NCBI GenBank assembly: GCA_003508835.1
Contig: PUFA01000181.1
Span: 2,790,001-2,854,000, forward strand
Source of the DNA: Eonycteris spelaea
Lineage: Eukaryota > Chordata > Mammalia > Chiroptera > Pteropodidae
Length of the DNA stretch: 64,000 bases
Direction: 5' to 3'
Position numbers and translations under genes: made by a program. The notes under the pieces were generated by a model. That model did no database searches. It saw nothing but the letters and a program-made list of their open reading frames with translations, and was not told where the DNA came from. Below are positions 42,601 through 53,945 of the stretch, one piece after another; position 1 is the stretch's first letter, and each line of letters opens with the position of its first letter.

Positions 42601-44050
42601 TCTTAATGGCTCTAGTTAAACCCAATAATATCACTCTATCAGCCTTCAGCCAGCTGTGGGAGTCTAACCCAGTTTCCTATTCCTAAACGTCTAAACCTGC
42701 CCCTGGCATCTTCAAGGAGTTCATAAGGAGCCAGCCATCACTCCTTTGTTTCCTGGAGTATATTTATAAGCCAGTGCTAATTTCTTGACTCTAGAATTGT
42801 GTCTCTTGCAATTCCAGCTCCCCAGCCTGGGGTCAGTGTCCTTGGATAAACAGGACACCGAAGTTATTTTGGCCATGGCATCACCCTTCTCTGTCTCTTA
42901 ACTACTGGCACACTGGTTTAGTACCCCCAAAGGAAGAGAACTCATTTTATTCTGGAAAATGGGGAAGTGAATCTGCTTCGGGATCTGACTATGTCTAATG
43001 AGTCCAGTCTGTAAGCAGGGTTTGCTCTGTGTATGAGGGTCGTGTGCACGTGCACAGCATGTACATAAGTATGCCCGTGGCTATAATAATATGCTCAGCA
43101 ATAGCCACTATTCATTCAGTTTGGCCCATCTCAATCTTATTCTCAAGAGAGCTGGTGGATGTGGCCACCCTACAACTCCCCTGCCTTCCCGAAAATATCT
43201 CATATTCACCCCCAAATGGAGAAGGAGCCAGGTGATATGTGAACGTTGAGGCAACTTTTGATGTGCCTGAATGAATCAGGAAACGGAGGCCACATACTGA
43301 GACAGAGGAAGGGGAAATGGAGCCCTCCCTAGGGAGAAAAGCACAGGTGAGGAGAGAGGTCATTATAACCTAAATTAAATAATGGAAATGACAATTATGA
43401 ACAACTATGAGAGCAGTCATTCGACTGCCAGGACTACATGACCATGACAAATGGCTCTTCTGGGAAATGAGGTGCAGCCTCCTCTCCTGGACATCGGGGA
43501 AAGGGGTCTCTCCGCCAACCAAGGGTGGGAGGCAGGGCCTGAGGCTGCCTGATTTAGCCTGCAAGTTAAAATCACTGGAGCAGTTTATAGAAACACCAGA
43601 GTGAGCCGCGGTACACAATCTGTAGGCAGGATTCAGAGATGATGGCATAAATGTTTCAAATGTGCTCAGGGTAATTAGTTTTGAATTACCATGTGCATAT
43701 TTTAAACATTTAAATGATCATCCCAGGTTTTCGAAAACAGTTTCACACGGCTTCTTGTCACTCCCCCTCCCAGTGCTTCCCCACGGGAAAGCAGCCGGCG
43801 TGGCTGCTCTGGATGGAGCCAGGTGGAGCATAGCTGTTCTGTGGCTTCGGAGAAGAGAGAGGAGCGGCGGGAGCCGAACTAAACCCTCAGATAAAGGAGG
43901 ATTAGGCTCCAGCCCCGGGTCCTGGCAAAGCCAGCACGCCCAGGGCTTTCCTTCCTCCGAGCCAATGTCGGCTGCGCCAGTTTTTCTGAACGATTTGTTC
44001 AGCTTTTAAGTTTTCCATTATGCAAGAAAATGCAACTCCATTTGGGTAGG
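36666..44050. other. Intergenic sequence or distal RPA1 3' UTR, no gene seen
   Basis: Largely unique. It contains one antisense L1M piece (38690-39005) and several short open frames without family resemblance or codon structure. A perfect 9-bp hairpin lies at 40255-40275. Confidence 0.6.
38690..39005 (-). mobile_element. L1M 3' UTR, antisense
   Basis: 'aattacccataatcctagca', 'ttttatatgcatatatgcct', 'aaaaatgggattatactatg', 'tttggctatatggatgtgta' match the reverse complement of old L1M 3' UTRs. Confidence 0.65.
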
Positions 44051-44092
44051 GTTTTTGTTTGTTTGTTTGTTTTTGTTTTTGTTTTTGTTTTA
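44051..44092 (+). repeat. (GTTT)n/(GTTTTT)n simple repeat
   Basis: A run of gttt units turning into gttttt units; low-complexity, no flanking SINE body recognised. Confidence 0.9.
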
Positions 44093-46703
44093 AATGGAGA
44101 CCTGGAGCCTGGGAAACTTGAAGCACGATTAGCCAGGTGTTTTAAACATGTGGTGTTTTAAACCGTCGGCCACGTTCCCCCATCATTCAGGGCAAGTTGC
44201 CTTTCAGCAACTTCCAGCAACTTTAGTTCCCCTAATGTTTGGCCCAGAACAAACAGCAATTTCTAAGATCTCTAATGCAGTAAACAGTGTAAAAGGCAAA
44301 GGTTTTCATGTTCTACTCCGTCAAGCCTTCCTGCCTCCTTGTTAAAGGAAGTGCCCTCCTGAATCTTACAGAGGAACTTCGGGTCGATGGTGGTGGGGGA
44401 GGGGGATGTATGTACAGTCAGGTCTCTGACTTTATGGACCTAAATTTAGAGTAGTGGCTTGGAAAAGCTGCCCTGCATCCTTTTATCCCTAGTAAGTGCT
44501 ATTTCTCCAGCAGGGGGAGCTGGGAGAATGAAAACTGAGCCAGTGCCTTGGACCCTTGAGTGAGAGCTATCTGTGCTGAGATCGTGATTGAATGAAAATT
44601 GTTCATTATGCAAACTGTCTAGTTCAATACACAGAGGCGGCCCCAGGCACAAACCCCAAGTAGTTTCTGTTTCTCTCCCCAGATTAAAACATATGAATTG
44701 CTTTGATGTAATCTTATAACAAAGCCTAATAGAAATTTTATTTCTTCTGAAGTTGCCTGTCATTTCTTATTGCCCCCCTTCTTCTGTCCTATTAATACCC
44801 ATACAGTCAGGAATATGCTGCTCAGTTTCACTGTATTTGAGGACGGGAATAGTGCGTTTTCCTCAGCAGTGGTCTGGGTTATTTAAATACAGTTACACTG
44901 CTTACAATATGTTTAATCTCTTGGTTTTTTTTCCCCCACTGCTATTTATCATTTTAATGGAATGCTACAGAATATCACATTATGCAATCTGTTTAAATTG
45001 ATAAATTATATTAGAAAAATATAAGATAGGATTTTTTTAATGGTGAGTGGGTTTTTATAGGAATATTTTCTCATTAGTAGATCAGCTGCTTGGAGGGTAG
45101 AAATTGTAAGGATTTGGGAATATGCTATATTTATGACCTATTTGACTAATTAAAATTAAAGTATAATTTTAGCCTGAAGCTCCTGTAAGACTTTGCAGAA
45201 AGGGTGGAGGAAGAAACTTGCCCAAATCCAGTTACTTTTAAATGTCAGTTGCCATAACAACTTAACATGAGCCATATTTTTACTTGAAAATTCCTTTTAG
45301 GATTCGGTTGCTATAATAATTTGCCTTGGCTCTTTTTAGGAGGCATATTTTCCTATTTTCTTTTGTGATCATTTCAAGGTTATTATTGTAACAAAAATGA
45401 CCACGTAAATCTCAGCTCTTTCTTCTTCCATGTGCAGGAGCCGAGTGGTCCCTCAAAAACAGAAGTGTGGGTCATAGGGAATTCTGCAAGAAGGGCTCTC
45501 CCTGGCCACGGTGGAGAAGGGCTAAATTCTAAACGTCCACTGCTACAGAAGCCAGTGTCTTACTGGGTAAGAATTATTAAACCAACAGAATTTTTTGAAG
45601 TGCGACTGTTCAGCTTTTCTGTGTCCTGGGGTTTTGCATAAGGCAAAGACCAATCTGACCCTCTGAAGGAAGCACATGTCCACTCATGTATTCTGAGGAT
45701 CTTCAGTCTGGTTACTGGAACTACTGGCATTTGAAACTGAGTGAGGCAATTCCCAAAGTATTTACTTAGAAGCTAAGAGATAGCAGAGTAAAGTTCAGTG
45801 CCCTTCTTTCTCTGTTTGGCTCTTAACCTTAATTCATTAGATAACATGACCTCAGAGAAGCCACCTGCATCTAAGATCATCTCTTCTGGTCACAGGCACA
45901 CCAGAGGGGACATGTCGCTGCCAGCCTCTCTGGAGCTGACATTGTCATTGTCGAGGACCAGCTCATGGTCCCAAGGAAAAGCTCTTGCAAGTGGGAAGGA
46001 CATTTAATTTCAAAAGGATCTGGTCCTATCTCCTTGAAGGAGCTTGGGCATTCTGCTCATTTCCGTGTCCCTGGCAGAAGCTGTAACAAGAGTCTCCAAC
46101 TTGACCTCACCATGGCTTTAGTGACCACAACTCCTCTTCCTGGGTCTCACCATGGTCCCTCCTCTCCCTCTCCCAGATTTCCTCCTCCCACCCCAATTCT
46201 GGTGGGATCTTGGATTGTTTTATCTTTCCCAGGACTCTAAAGCTTGCAAAGGGACAGTGGGGCTCCTGCAAGAAGGGTAGTAGAGAAAGAGGGGACCCAA
46301 TTGCTGTCCTGCTCCCCCGCCCCCAGGGACTCCCACTGGGCAGCCAACTTCACCTCCTGATGTCCTTACCCTTGCAGCGAGGGTAACATCTGTCCTCCAC
46401 TTTATAGGGAAGACGTGAGGAACAAGTGCAATGATATGTGGGAAAGAGAAAGCATACAACATTCCATAAGTGAGCAAGGGGTAATGATGTTTTCTCCTCT
46501 GGGTGAACCAGACTGTGGAGGTACAGCACTTATACTCCAGAAAAATCAGCTGGGCTGGCAACATGAGCTGCTCTTTTCAAACCTCGGTGATGCGCCTCTG
46601 GAAGAGACTGCGGTAAAGGTTTGCATCTGTTTGGGGATGTTCAACATTTTGATTGTTCTGTACACGTCGCCGAAATGTAATACTTGACATTTCTCAAGCA
46701 CCA

Positions 46704-46729
46704 GTGTGTGTGTGTGTGTGTGTGTGTGT
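46704..46729 (+). repeat. (GT)13 microsatellite
   Basis: Thirteen uninterrupted GT units; likely length-variable. Confidence 0.95.
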
Positions 46730-46929
46730 TGTTTCAACTGAGTGTAACTGAACTATATGTTCAGGGAAATTGAAAGAAAACATCATTGCTTGGTTTAGAT
46801 GTGAAACTGGAGCTTCTGCTTCATCCTCACCCTCCTTTGAGGACTTCCATTCTTTCCCCCCTTTCCTGCCCTCAGGCACAGGAAGCAAACTATTCTTTCA
46901 CCCATGAGCGAGGCAGTGAGGAGGGGAAA

Positions 46930-47105
46930 CAATATGAGGACTCTGGTCATCCAGATTTGGGTTCAAAACCCACATCTTCCACTTACTTACCTGACCTCAT
47001 AATTCACTCCCTCATATATAAAGCACAGATGATAATAACACATGCCTTCAGGCCTGTTGCGAGAATTAGAAATAATATACATGAAGCATATAGCATACAG
47101 TGGGC
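46930..47105 (+). mobile_element. MIR fragment
   Basis: Order 'gaggactctggtcatccaga tttgggttcaaaacccacat', 'cttacctgacctcata', 'ctcatatataaagcacagat gataataacacatgcc', 'gcatatagcatacagtgggc' agrees with MIR in sense orientation. Confidence 0.8.
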
Positions 47106-47827
47106 TAAATTCAAAAACTGCAGTGATGGTTGCTATCCATGCTTGTGGAAGACTAAAATTCCTTTGGTCTGGCTCAGTTGCCAGTGCCCTGTGACCTCTG
47201 TGGGGATATTTTTATCCCCTCTGCTGATTAGAATGAGGCAGCTTCTGGGAGCCTGGTGGTGATCTTCATTTCTAGAACTCCCAAAGACCAGTTTGGGACA
47301 ATAAGTGGTTGACATTACAAGTAGATCAGTTTCGACTCAATCAAAGAAAGTGATTTCTAATTAACAGAATGACCAATACGTAACAGGTCACTTTAGAATA
47401 CAATGAGCTTCCATCCCTTTCTTATTAAGAAAAGGCTGATAAATATTTGCAAAACCCCTGAAGGAGAGGAGCCCTATGCTTTGCTGTGGCAACTCAGAGC
47501 TTTGGATGAAGACAGACCTGAGGAACAAAGTTCTGGTGTCAGTGTTTGGCTTAACACTTCACTTTTGAATCCCTGGGATGCCTTGTGGGCAAGATGCTCT
47601 GTTGTTGCCTGCCATCTTAGAAACCACCTTAGAGAGAAGGCTCTGAGGGCCGAGTGACACTCTGAGGTGGGGAAATATTTGTGAAAGGTGTGAGCCTTGC
47701 TTTGAGGAAAGATTCAGTGTCCCTGTGGCTTTGTTACAGAGCCAAAATCATAGGTGCCTCAAGGGCAGGCAGAGAATCCAGTGGGAGAAGGTTTTGCGCT
47801 GGGAGCAGTTATTCAGATTCTTTGGGT

Positions 47828-48280
47828 GTTCTAGTGAGTTGAATGGTGACTCCCCAAAAGATAAGTCTAACAGAACCTGTCAATGTGACCTTATTTGGAA
47901 AGAAGGGCTTTGCAGATGTAATTATGTTAAGGATCTTGAGATGAGATCATCCTGAATTAGGGTGGACCTGAAATCCAATGACAGGAGTCCCTAGAAGAGA
48001 GGGAGAGAGGATACACAGAGGAGAAGGTGATGTGAAGATAGAAGCAGAGATTGGAATGATACTTCTGCCAGCAAAGGAGCATGAAGGATTGCTGGCAGCC
48101 ACCAGAAACTAAGAGAGAGGCATGCGACAGATCCTCCTCGGCACCTCCGAAGAAAACAACCTTATCAATGCCTTGATTTCAGACTTCCGGCCTCCAGAAC
48201 CAGAAAGAACGAATTTCTGTTGTTGTCAGGCACCCAGTTTGTGGTCATTTGTTTCGGCAGCCCTGAGAAACTAATATAGT
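47828..48280 (+). mobile_element. MLT1-type solo LTR (MaLR)
   Basis: Begins 'tgttctagtgagttgaatgg tgactcc', continues 'aatgtgaccttatttggaaa' and 'gagatgagatcatcctgaat tagggtgga', and ends 'gtttgtggtcatttgtttcg gcagccctgagaaactaata'. This is the full MLT1 LTR layout in sense orientation, with no internal retroviral sequence. Confidence 0.92.
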
Positions 48281-51200
48281 TGTTGTTCTGCCATCGTGAA
48301 TTCTCTCATGCTCTTTCAGCTGGGTCAGTGAGGGGAGCCATGGGCTTACCCCAATTTCCATTGTATTCCATGAACAGCTAGGATCCTTTACTCCTGGGTT
48401 GTTCTGTTAGGCTCCCCAGCTCAGTACTCACTCTTCTCCATCTCTAAATGTGTCCTGGTGTCTGCTTTCTCCCACGTCAGGTACAATGGTGTCGTATTCT
48501 TAGTGGCTGCGGTTTTATAGCTTAATGACGTCGAGCCACAGCACAGGAGCACACAGGTCCTTCGGCACAAGGCCCGTGCCCCACATGAAAAGGGCACATC
48601 ACCCATAGGAAGAACATTTTCAAAAATCACCTCAAAAGAAAAAGTTGCACCAAGCAAGCAATAAACATCTTTCAGCCAGTCTGCCAGCTGTAGATTTCAT
48701 CTGTTTTGACCTGGCCACAGCTGTTTTCCTCTCCTTCCTTCAGCATCTTATTCTGAACTAGCAGCAACCAAGTGCCCATTGTTTCTGGCAGTGAATTTTC
48801 ATGTTGAAAAACACTTTAGTGAGAGAGTTGGCACCACCTCCTGCATCTTGGTGGGTATTGTTCCCTTGGCAAAGTAGTTAAGGAGGTTAGGGGTTTTGAT
48901 CTCAAAAGCACTTAGGAAGACAAGCTGGAAGGTCCTGCAGTGACATCCTTTAGAGATAAGCACGAGGCAACAATGTTTTCCAAAAGTTGCAGATCAACCT
49001 GCCAGGGATCTGGAGGCAAACCATGCGGGAAGGTGTGAAGGGGGTAATTCTGACCACCAACACAGCCCCCATCCCGGCCCCATGCTCTCTCCTGGGAGAA
49101 CCCCTGAACCCTTGGGTGTCCTTCTTTGCGCTGTGGTGGCCCATCCAACTTTTGAGAAAGACATGTTTCTTCTCTGCATAGCCCAGGATTAGCATGGAAA
49201 TAGAGATATCATTCTTTAGGGGACCTCTGTTGACATCTCCCTTACACATCAGTATTGGAGAATTGGTCCCTGGGCTGTGCTCTGAGGAGAGAGGATACAT
49301 CCATCCTGCCTCCTGGCAGGTGGCACCAAGGAGTTCTCACATCGGACCCTGTCGCTACAGAGTGTCAAACACACTGGCTGTTGCGATTCCCCAAGCCAGG
49401 CTCACATGTCTGAGGAGCAGAAGTCTTTCTAATTCTCAGGATTAATAAAAACCTTCCAAACCTTTTCCTCTCTTCTCCCCCCCACCCTTCTGATATTCTT
49501 TTCTGTCTGTGTGAAAGTACCAAGCACTAAATGCTGCTGCAAATAAAGAGAGTTGTCAAAAGTAAAAAAGGAAGGGGAAAATCCAATGTTACCCCAACAG
49601 CAATAGCTGAAAGGTGGGTCATGACCCACTCCCACTGCTCAGTGGACCAAGCACCTGTGCAAGCCTGACTGCCACCAGTCTGTGGCTCTGCGTGGTCACA
49701 AGGAACTCACACACCAGGGTATCTTTCAATGACACCACATTCAAACCACATCCATTTACCTTTCACATACCTCTGCTTTCCTTCTTAATTATCAGCAGAG
49801 TTTGACTTCAAAGGAAGCCTCCTTTGCCCACGGAATCCATTCCCTCATTCTCCCATGGAGATGCTAAGGTCTCATGTGTACAGCGGGGCGGTGCATTTGC
49901 AACAGACTGTAATCTGGGGGAGAAGGGTGTGATCCGTAAGGCAGGAGAGCTGCTGGGAGAGGGAGGGCCCCTTCTGCAGGAAGGCAGTGTCTTTAATGGA
50001 GTCCTTAGTGGTAGCAGAGGGAGGGGCGGCTGGAGGGAGATGCAGGAAGCGGCAGCATGAAGTGTAAATATGATGATTGTTGTCTCTTTCACGGGAAGTA
50101 AATAAATCAGCTCCATGTAGATTCGAGAGGTAGCTGGTGAGGCTGTGTACTTACACAACGTCCTGAACCTGGCCTCTTCGGAGCGCTTCAGACGTTGATT
50201 CATTACACCTTCCACCAGCCCACTGAGGGCGAGAGGTGGAGAGAATTATCTCTTCTCTAAAACAAGCGACTGAAAGAGGTTAAGAGGCAGTAAGTTGAGA
50301 GTAGAAGGCGCCAGTCCCAGCAGCCCATCCAGTGCTTCTGCCACTAGATCATGCTCCACTTAGAAGCAAGTAATTGTCAGGTAACCTATTTTTCGGGGGC
50401 TAATTTCAGCATGCGAGGGCTTTATCTCCTCAGTATATTTCTTTACCTGAAAAATGTATGAGTTTATGGAGCGGGAAAGAATGACTTTCATCGTGTGCTA
50501 CGCTTATCTGTGGGCCAAGGGGCCAAGCGAGAGAGAGAAGGAGGATCTGACCCACCCCAGGCCCCAGCTCCATCTAAATGGAGTCCCTTCGGCACATGGA
50601 TGAAAACTTGGAAGGGGAAATGTGTTATGCACGTGGAGTCGTGAGGCTTGTGGCCTTAGGTCTCATGACAATGTGGATCTGGAATTATTTGCTCATTAGG
50701 AATCTGTTGACCGAGTGTCACGAGGAGCGGCTCCGTCAGGGAGAAGTAGCCTGATGCTTCGGCTGTGGATTCTGCTCAGCAGCCACGCTGAGGCAGTGGG
50801 GCAGCAGCGGCAAAGAGGTAGAAAATGCACGAGTCTTTGTCATCCCCGGCCTGGAATTCAACCCTAACTGTAGGATGGGAAAGCCGGGCAGTGAAGAAGA
50901 GATGAATTTCAGAACCTGGAAGGCCAGCACCTTGGAAAAATCCTCTGCGGTTCAGAGAATTCTCAGACTGTCCAGGGTCTCCTCAATCCAAACTCTGCAG
51001 GTCTCCTGGGGTGCCTGAGAATGAGAGGTGAGAGCAGGCGACTTCTCTGTCGTGTGGGTTACCAAGGAGCAGGGGAACAGAGGAAACTGCCTTCCACATC
51101 CCCAAAGGCCAATTTCCTCCAGCCCTAGTACGTGTGCAGAGCCTGCACCAAGTCCCACATGGCAGGGTGGCCAGCTCGGCATCTCATCGATGGCATAGCA

Positions 51201-53816
51201 GATGGCTGCAAACCCACCACCTCCAGGTACCGGGGAGAGTGTGTGGCTCCTCCCAAGGAATGCACATTTGGGCATGCCTACCTGGGCATCACCTTCACCT
51301 GTTACCTGTCCCCAGATGGAGAGAGGAAGCTGTAGGAAGACTGGTCCTTGTTTACTCAACCCGAAGCTGCAAGGCCCTGACTGATCCCAGCTATATCGGG
51401 CAGGCCTATGGGAAGGGAATAGTATGCGGTTAGTTTAGCACTGTTGCAGGTACCTGCACCATTATAGCTATCTGACATGCTCTTGTTCCCCCTTCCCACC
51501 CTCCCCTTCATTCTCCCCCTTCTCTTTTCTTCTCACTCAGCCTCTCTGCTGAATTCTGCATTGACATCAGCACTTCCAAAAACAACAACAAAGGAAAGTA
51601 GGTCACTGGCAGCTCCAGGTCGGAGCTGGGCCCTGGTGCCAGCCGAGCTGGAGGTGCAGCCCATCTCACAGAGAGCAGAAGGACGCCCCAAATTCTGTTT
51701 CTGCTGCCTTACACATGGAGCTTGGCTCCCCCTCTGTATTCTTAGCAGGCAGGGTGTGTGCACATGGATTGTGTGTTTCACACTGGCTCACGGGCTGGGT
51801 TCCTGCCATGGTACACCAAGGGCAACACTCCACATGTCTGCTCTGGTTCTGGTCCTGGTCTGGTGCTGGGGTTCCAGGGACCCAGGTTACACAGACACCC
51901 AGTCTCATGAGTGAGAATCAACCTGCAAATACATGTTTATTCACACACATGTGCGCACAGGCCCGATGATTCTGCCTGCTCTGCCCTGTTCTTTGGGGGC
52001 TTCACACGTAATATTTCCTCTGCTCTCTACGGTCATGGAACTCCCAGGTCTACTTGAAAGATACCCAACACGCTAATTGGGACTCCTGCTATGATTAAAA
52101 GGAAATTTCAGATTAGAACCACCATGCCATAGAGCTCAGGAAGAAAACAGCTCTTTATAAACCCAGCAGGAGCAGACTCTAGGGGCTTATTTTTTTCTAA
52201 CTTTGATAGAAACTGCATCTAGCTGTTGTTTTGCCCACGACGAGTCAAGTACAAATAGCCACCAGGTAGGGCCCAAACCACAAAGAGAGGGGCACTTGTA
52301 AGGAGAAAAAACTGTAGCTTTTCCCTCTTTTTAATACAACCATAGTAAGGGAGCTTTGTCTATAAGCCTAGATCCTACCTTGGGCGGCACCTTTGGCCTT
52401 CTGACTCGTGAGATGCCTCTATTCGTTCTGGGTCAGCCTTTGCCCAGGATAAAGCTTTTATGGACAGCCGAGGGTGAGGAACACATTTCAATCAAGCTCC
52501 CTGAAGCGATTAGCTCTGGAGATCCCCAGAGTGGCAAGGAGGAGAGATTGAAGCTGTGGTCAGTAAGAGGCTGGCACAGCAACGAGGGCAGCACTTCTGA
52601 ATGACTTTACTTGCAGGGCTGAGCTCATCACATTGATACTTTTAGATCTCATTAGCTTGGGGAGGGCCGGCACACATTGTTCCAGGCCCCCTGGGCACCT
52701 TACCTTTTAAAGCATCTTCTCTTTTTTCAAGGGGGAAAATGTCTTCTCAACTCTTTGTCTACCCTGACCGCCAGCCCCAAGCACCAGCCCCTTAGTTAAC
52801 ATTTTAAAATTTTAACGTTGCATCCAAACCCTCCTCAAAAGGAACCATTTGGCTTTATGTAAATAAAGTATCTCCTTAAAACGGGCTTCATTAAAAGACC
52901 TAAGAAAAGAACATCAATGTTTGCCGATGGAAGAATATAATTGTCTTTAAGAATAATTGGCTAATTATTACAAATAAATTGTCTGCAAATAACAGAGGCA
53001 GGTTATAAAGAGGAAGGAGGCTGTGTGAAGGGGCTGGCACATGAAAGCAGGCCCCTCGGCCTGTGTGGGGTGCGGTTGGGGCTGGGACAATACAAGGCCA
53101 GGACTGCTCCGCCCAACTCCTCCAAAACCATCATTCCCAGAATTTCAGGATTCCCCAGAGCAATACAATTCCAGAAAGAATTTTGAGGGCCTACCTGTTT
53201 GGCCAGCTAGAGACATTGAGAAACAACAAGCTGCTTGCTATGCACCCATACCATCAGGTCATTAAAAAAAAAAAAAGATATTTTTAAGACACACTTCTCT
53301 GTCTCCCAACTAAAAATAGGGACATAGTTTCAGAATAAAGGATTATCTTTACATTGAATAAATTTGGCTTAATGAAAAGCTCCCTACATTAATGTTTCAT
53401 TGCAAATCGGTAAAATCTCAATTACAGTCTCCCCTGGTCTTCGCAATGGCATTTGGAAACTGCCGTTCCCGGAAAGCTTTGCTTCTGCTGGTGGCCATAG
53501 CTTTTGGAATGAAAAGGAAGCAGAGAGCCTAGGTATAAAACGCCGTTGCTGTCTTCTTCAGGTCCTTTATTGACCCCCATTTCCTTTGTGTGAGTGAGAA
53601 AGGAGACATTTGGTCACAGCCAAATTGGTCAGGGCTGCTTATTTCCTCCACAGACTCTGCAGCTTTTCTTGCCCATGTGGCTCGTGCAGTCAATGGTGTC
53701 AGCTCAAAGGCAGAGCGCCACGTATGGGGAGGTACAACAATGCCTGGGATTACCTGAATGTTTGTGCTCTTAACCTTTTTGAGGATTGGAAGAAAAGCTC
53801 TCTGCAGAAACCTACA

Positions 53817-53935
53817 GTGTATGGCCATGCCACCCTGAAGGTGCCCAATCGCTTCTGATCTTAGAAGCTAAGCAGGGTCGGGCCTGGTTAATACTTGATG
53901 GGAGACCACCTAGGAATAAAAAAAAAGAAGAAGAA
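53817..53935 (+). mobile_element. 5S rRNA-derived SINE, short form (MEG-RS-like)
   Basis: The head 'gtatggccatgccaccctga' and the 5S internal promoter (agctaagcagggtcgggcct; 'acttgatgggagacc', one base shorter than the canonical box C) run straight into an A/AAG tail. The second module present in the other two copies is absent. Target duplications gaaacctaca (53807-53816) and gaaacctata (53936-53945) flank it with one difference. Confidence 0.92.
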
Positions 53936-53945
53936 GAAACCTATA

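Larger units (their letters stand above)
44093..53816. other. Intergenic sequence, no gene supported
   Basis: Increasingly GC-rich and mostly unique. Apart from the microsatellite, a MIR (46930-47105) and an MLT1 LTR (47828-48280), no element is recognisable. The many overlapping open frames of 60-160 codons on both strands reflect GC content. An AT-rich, TAAT-rich block stands out at 52795-53010. Confidence 0.6.

Noticed and set aside
46786..47262. 158-codon open frame on the + strand
   Set aside because: A large part is a MIR SINE (46930-47105), so coding use is unlikely.
51132..51335. Cysteine-containing 67-codon open frame in the intergenic region
   Set aside because: No splice context, no family resemblance, and overlapped by other frames of similar length.
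53440..53535. 29-codon open frame with a hydrophobic centre
   Set aside because: Too short and unsupported; no initiation context or neighbours that suggest a small-protein gene.
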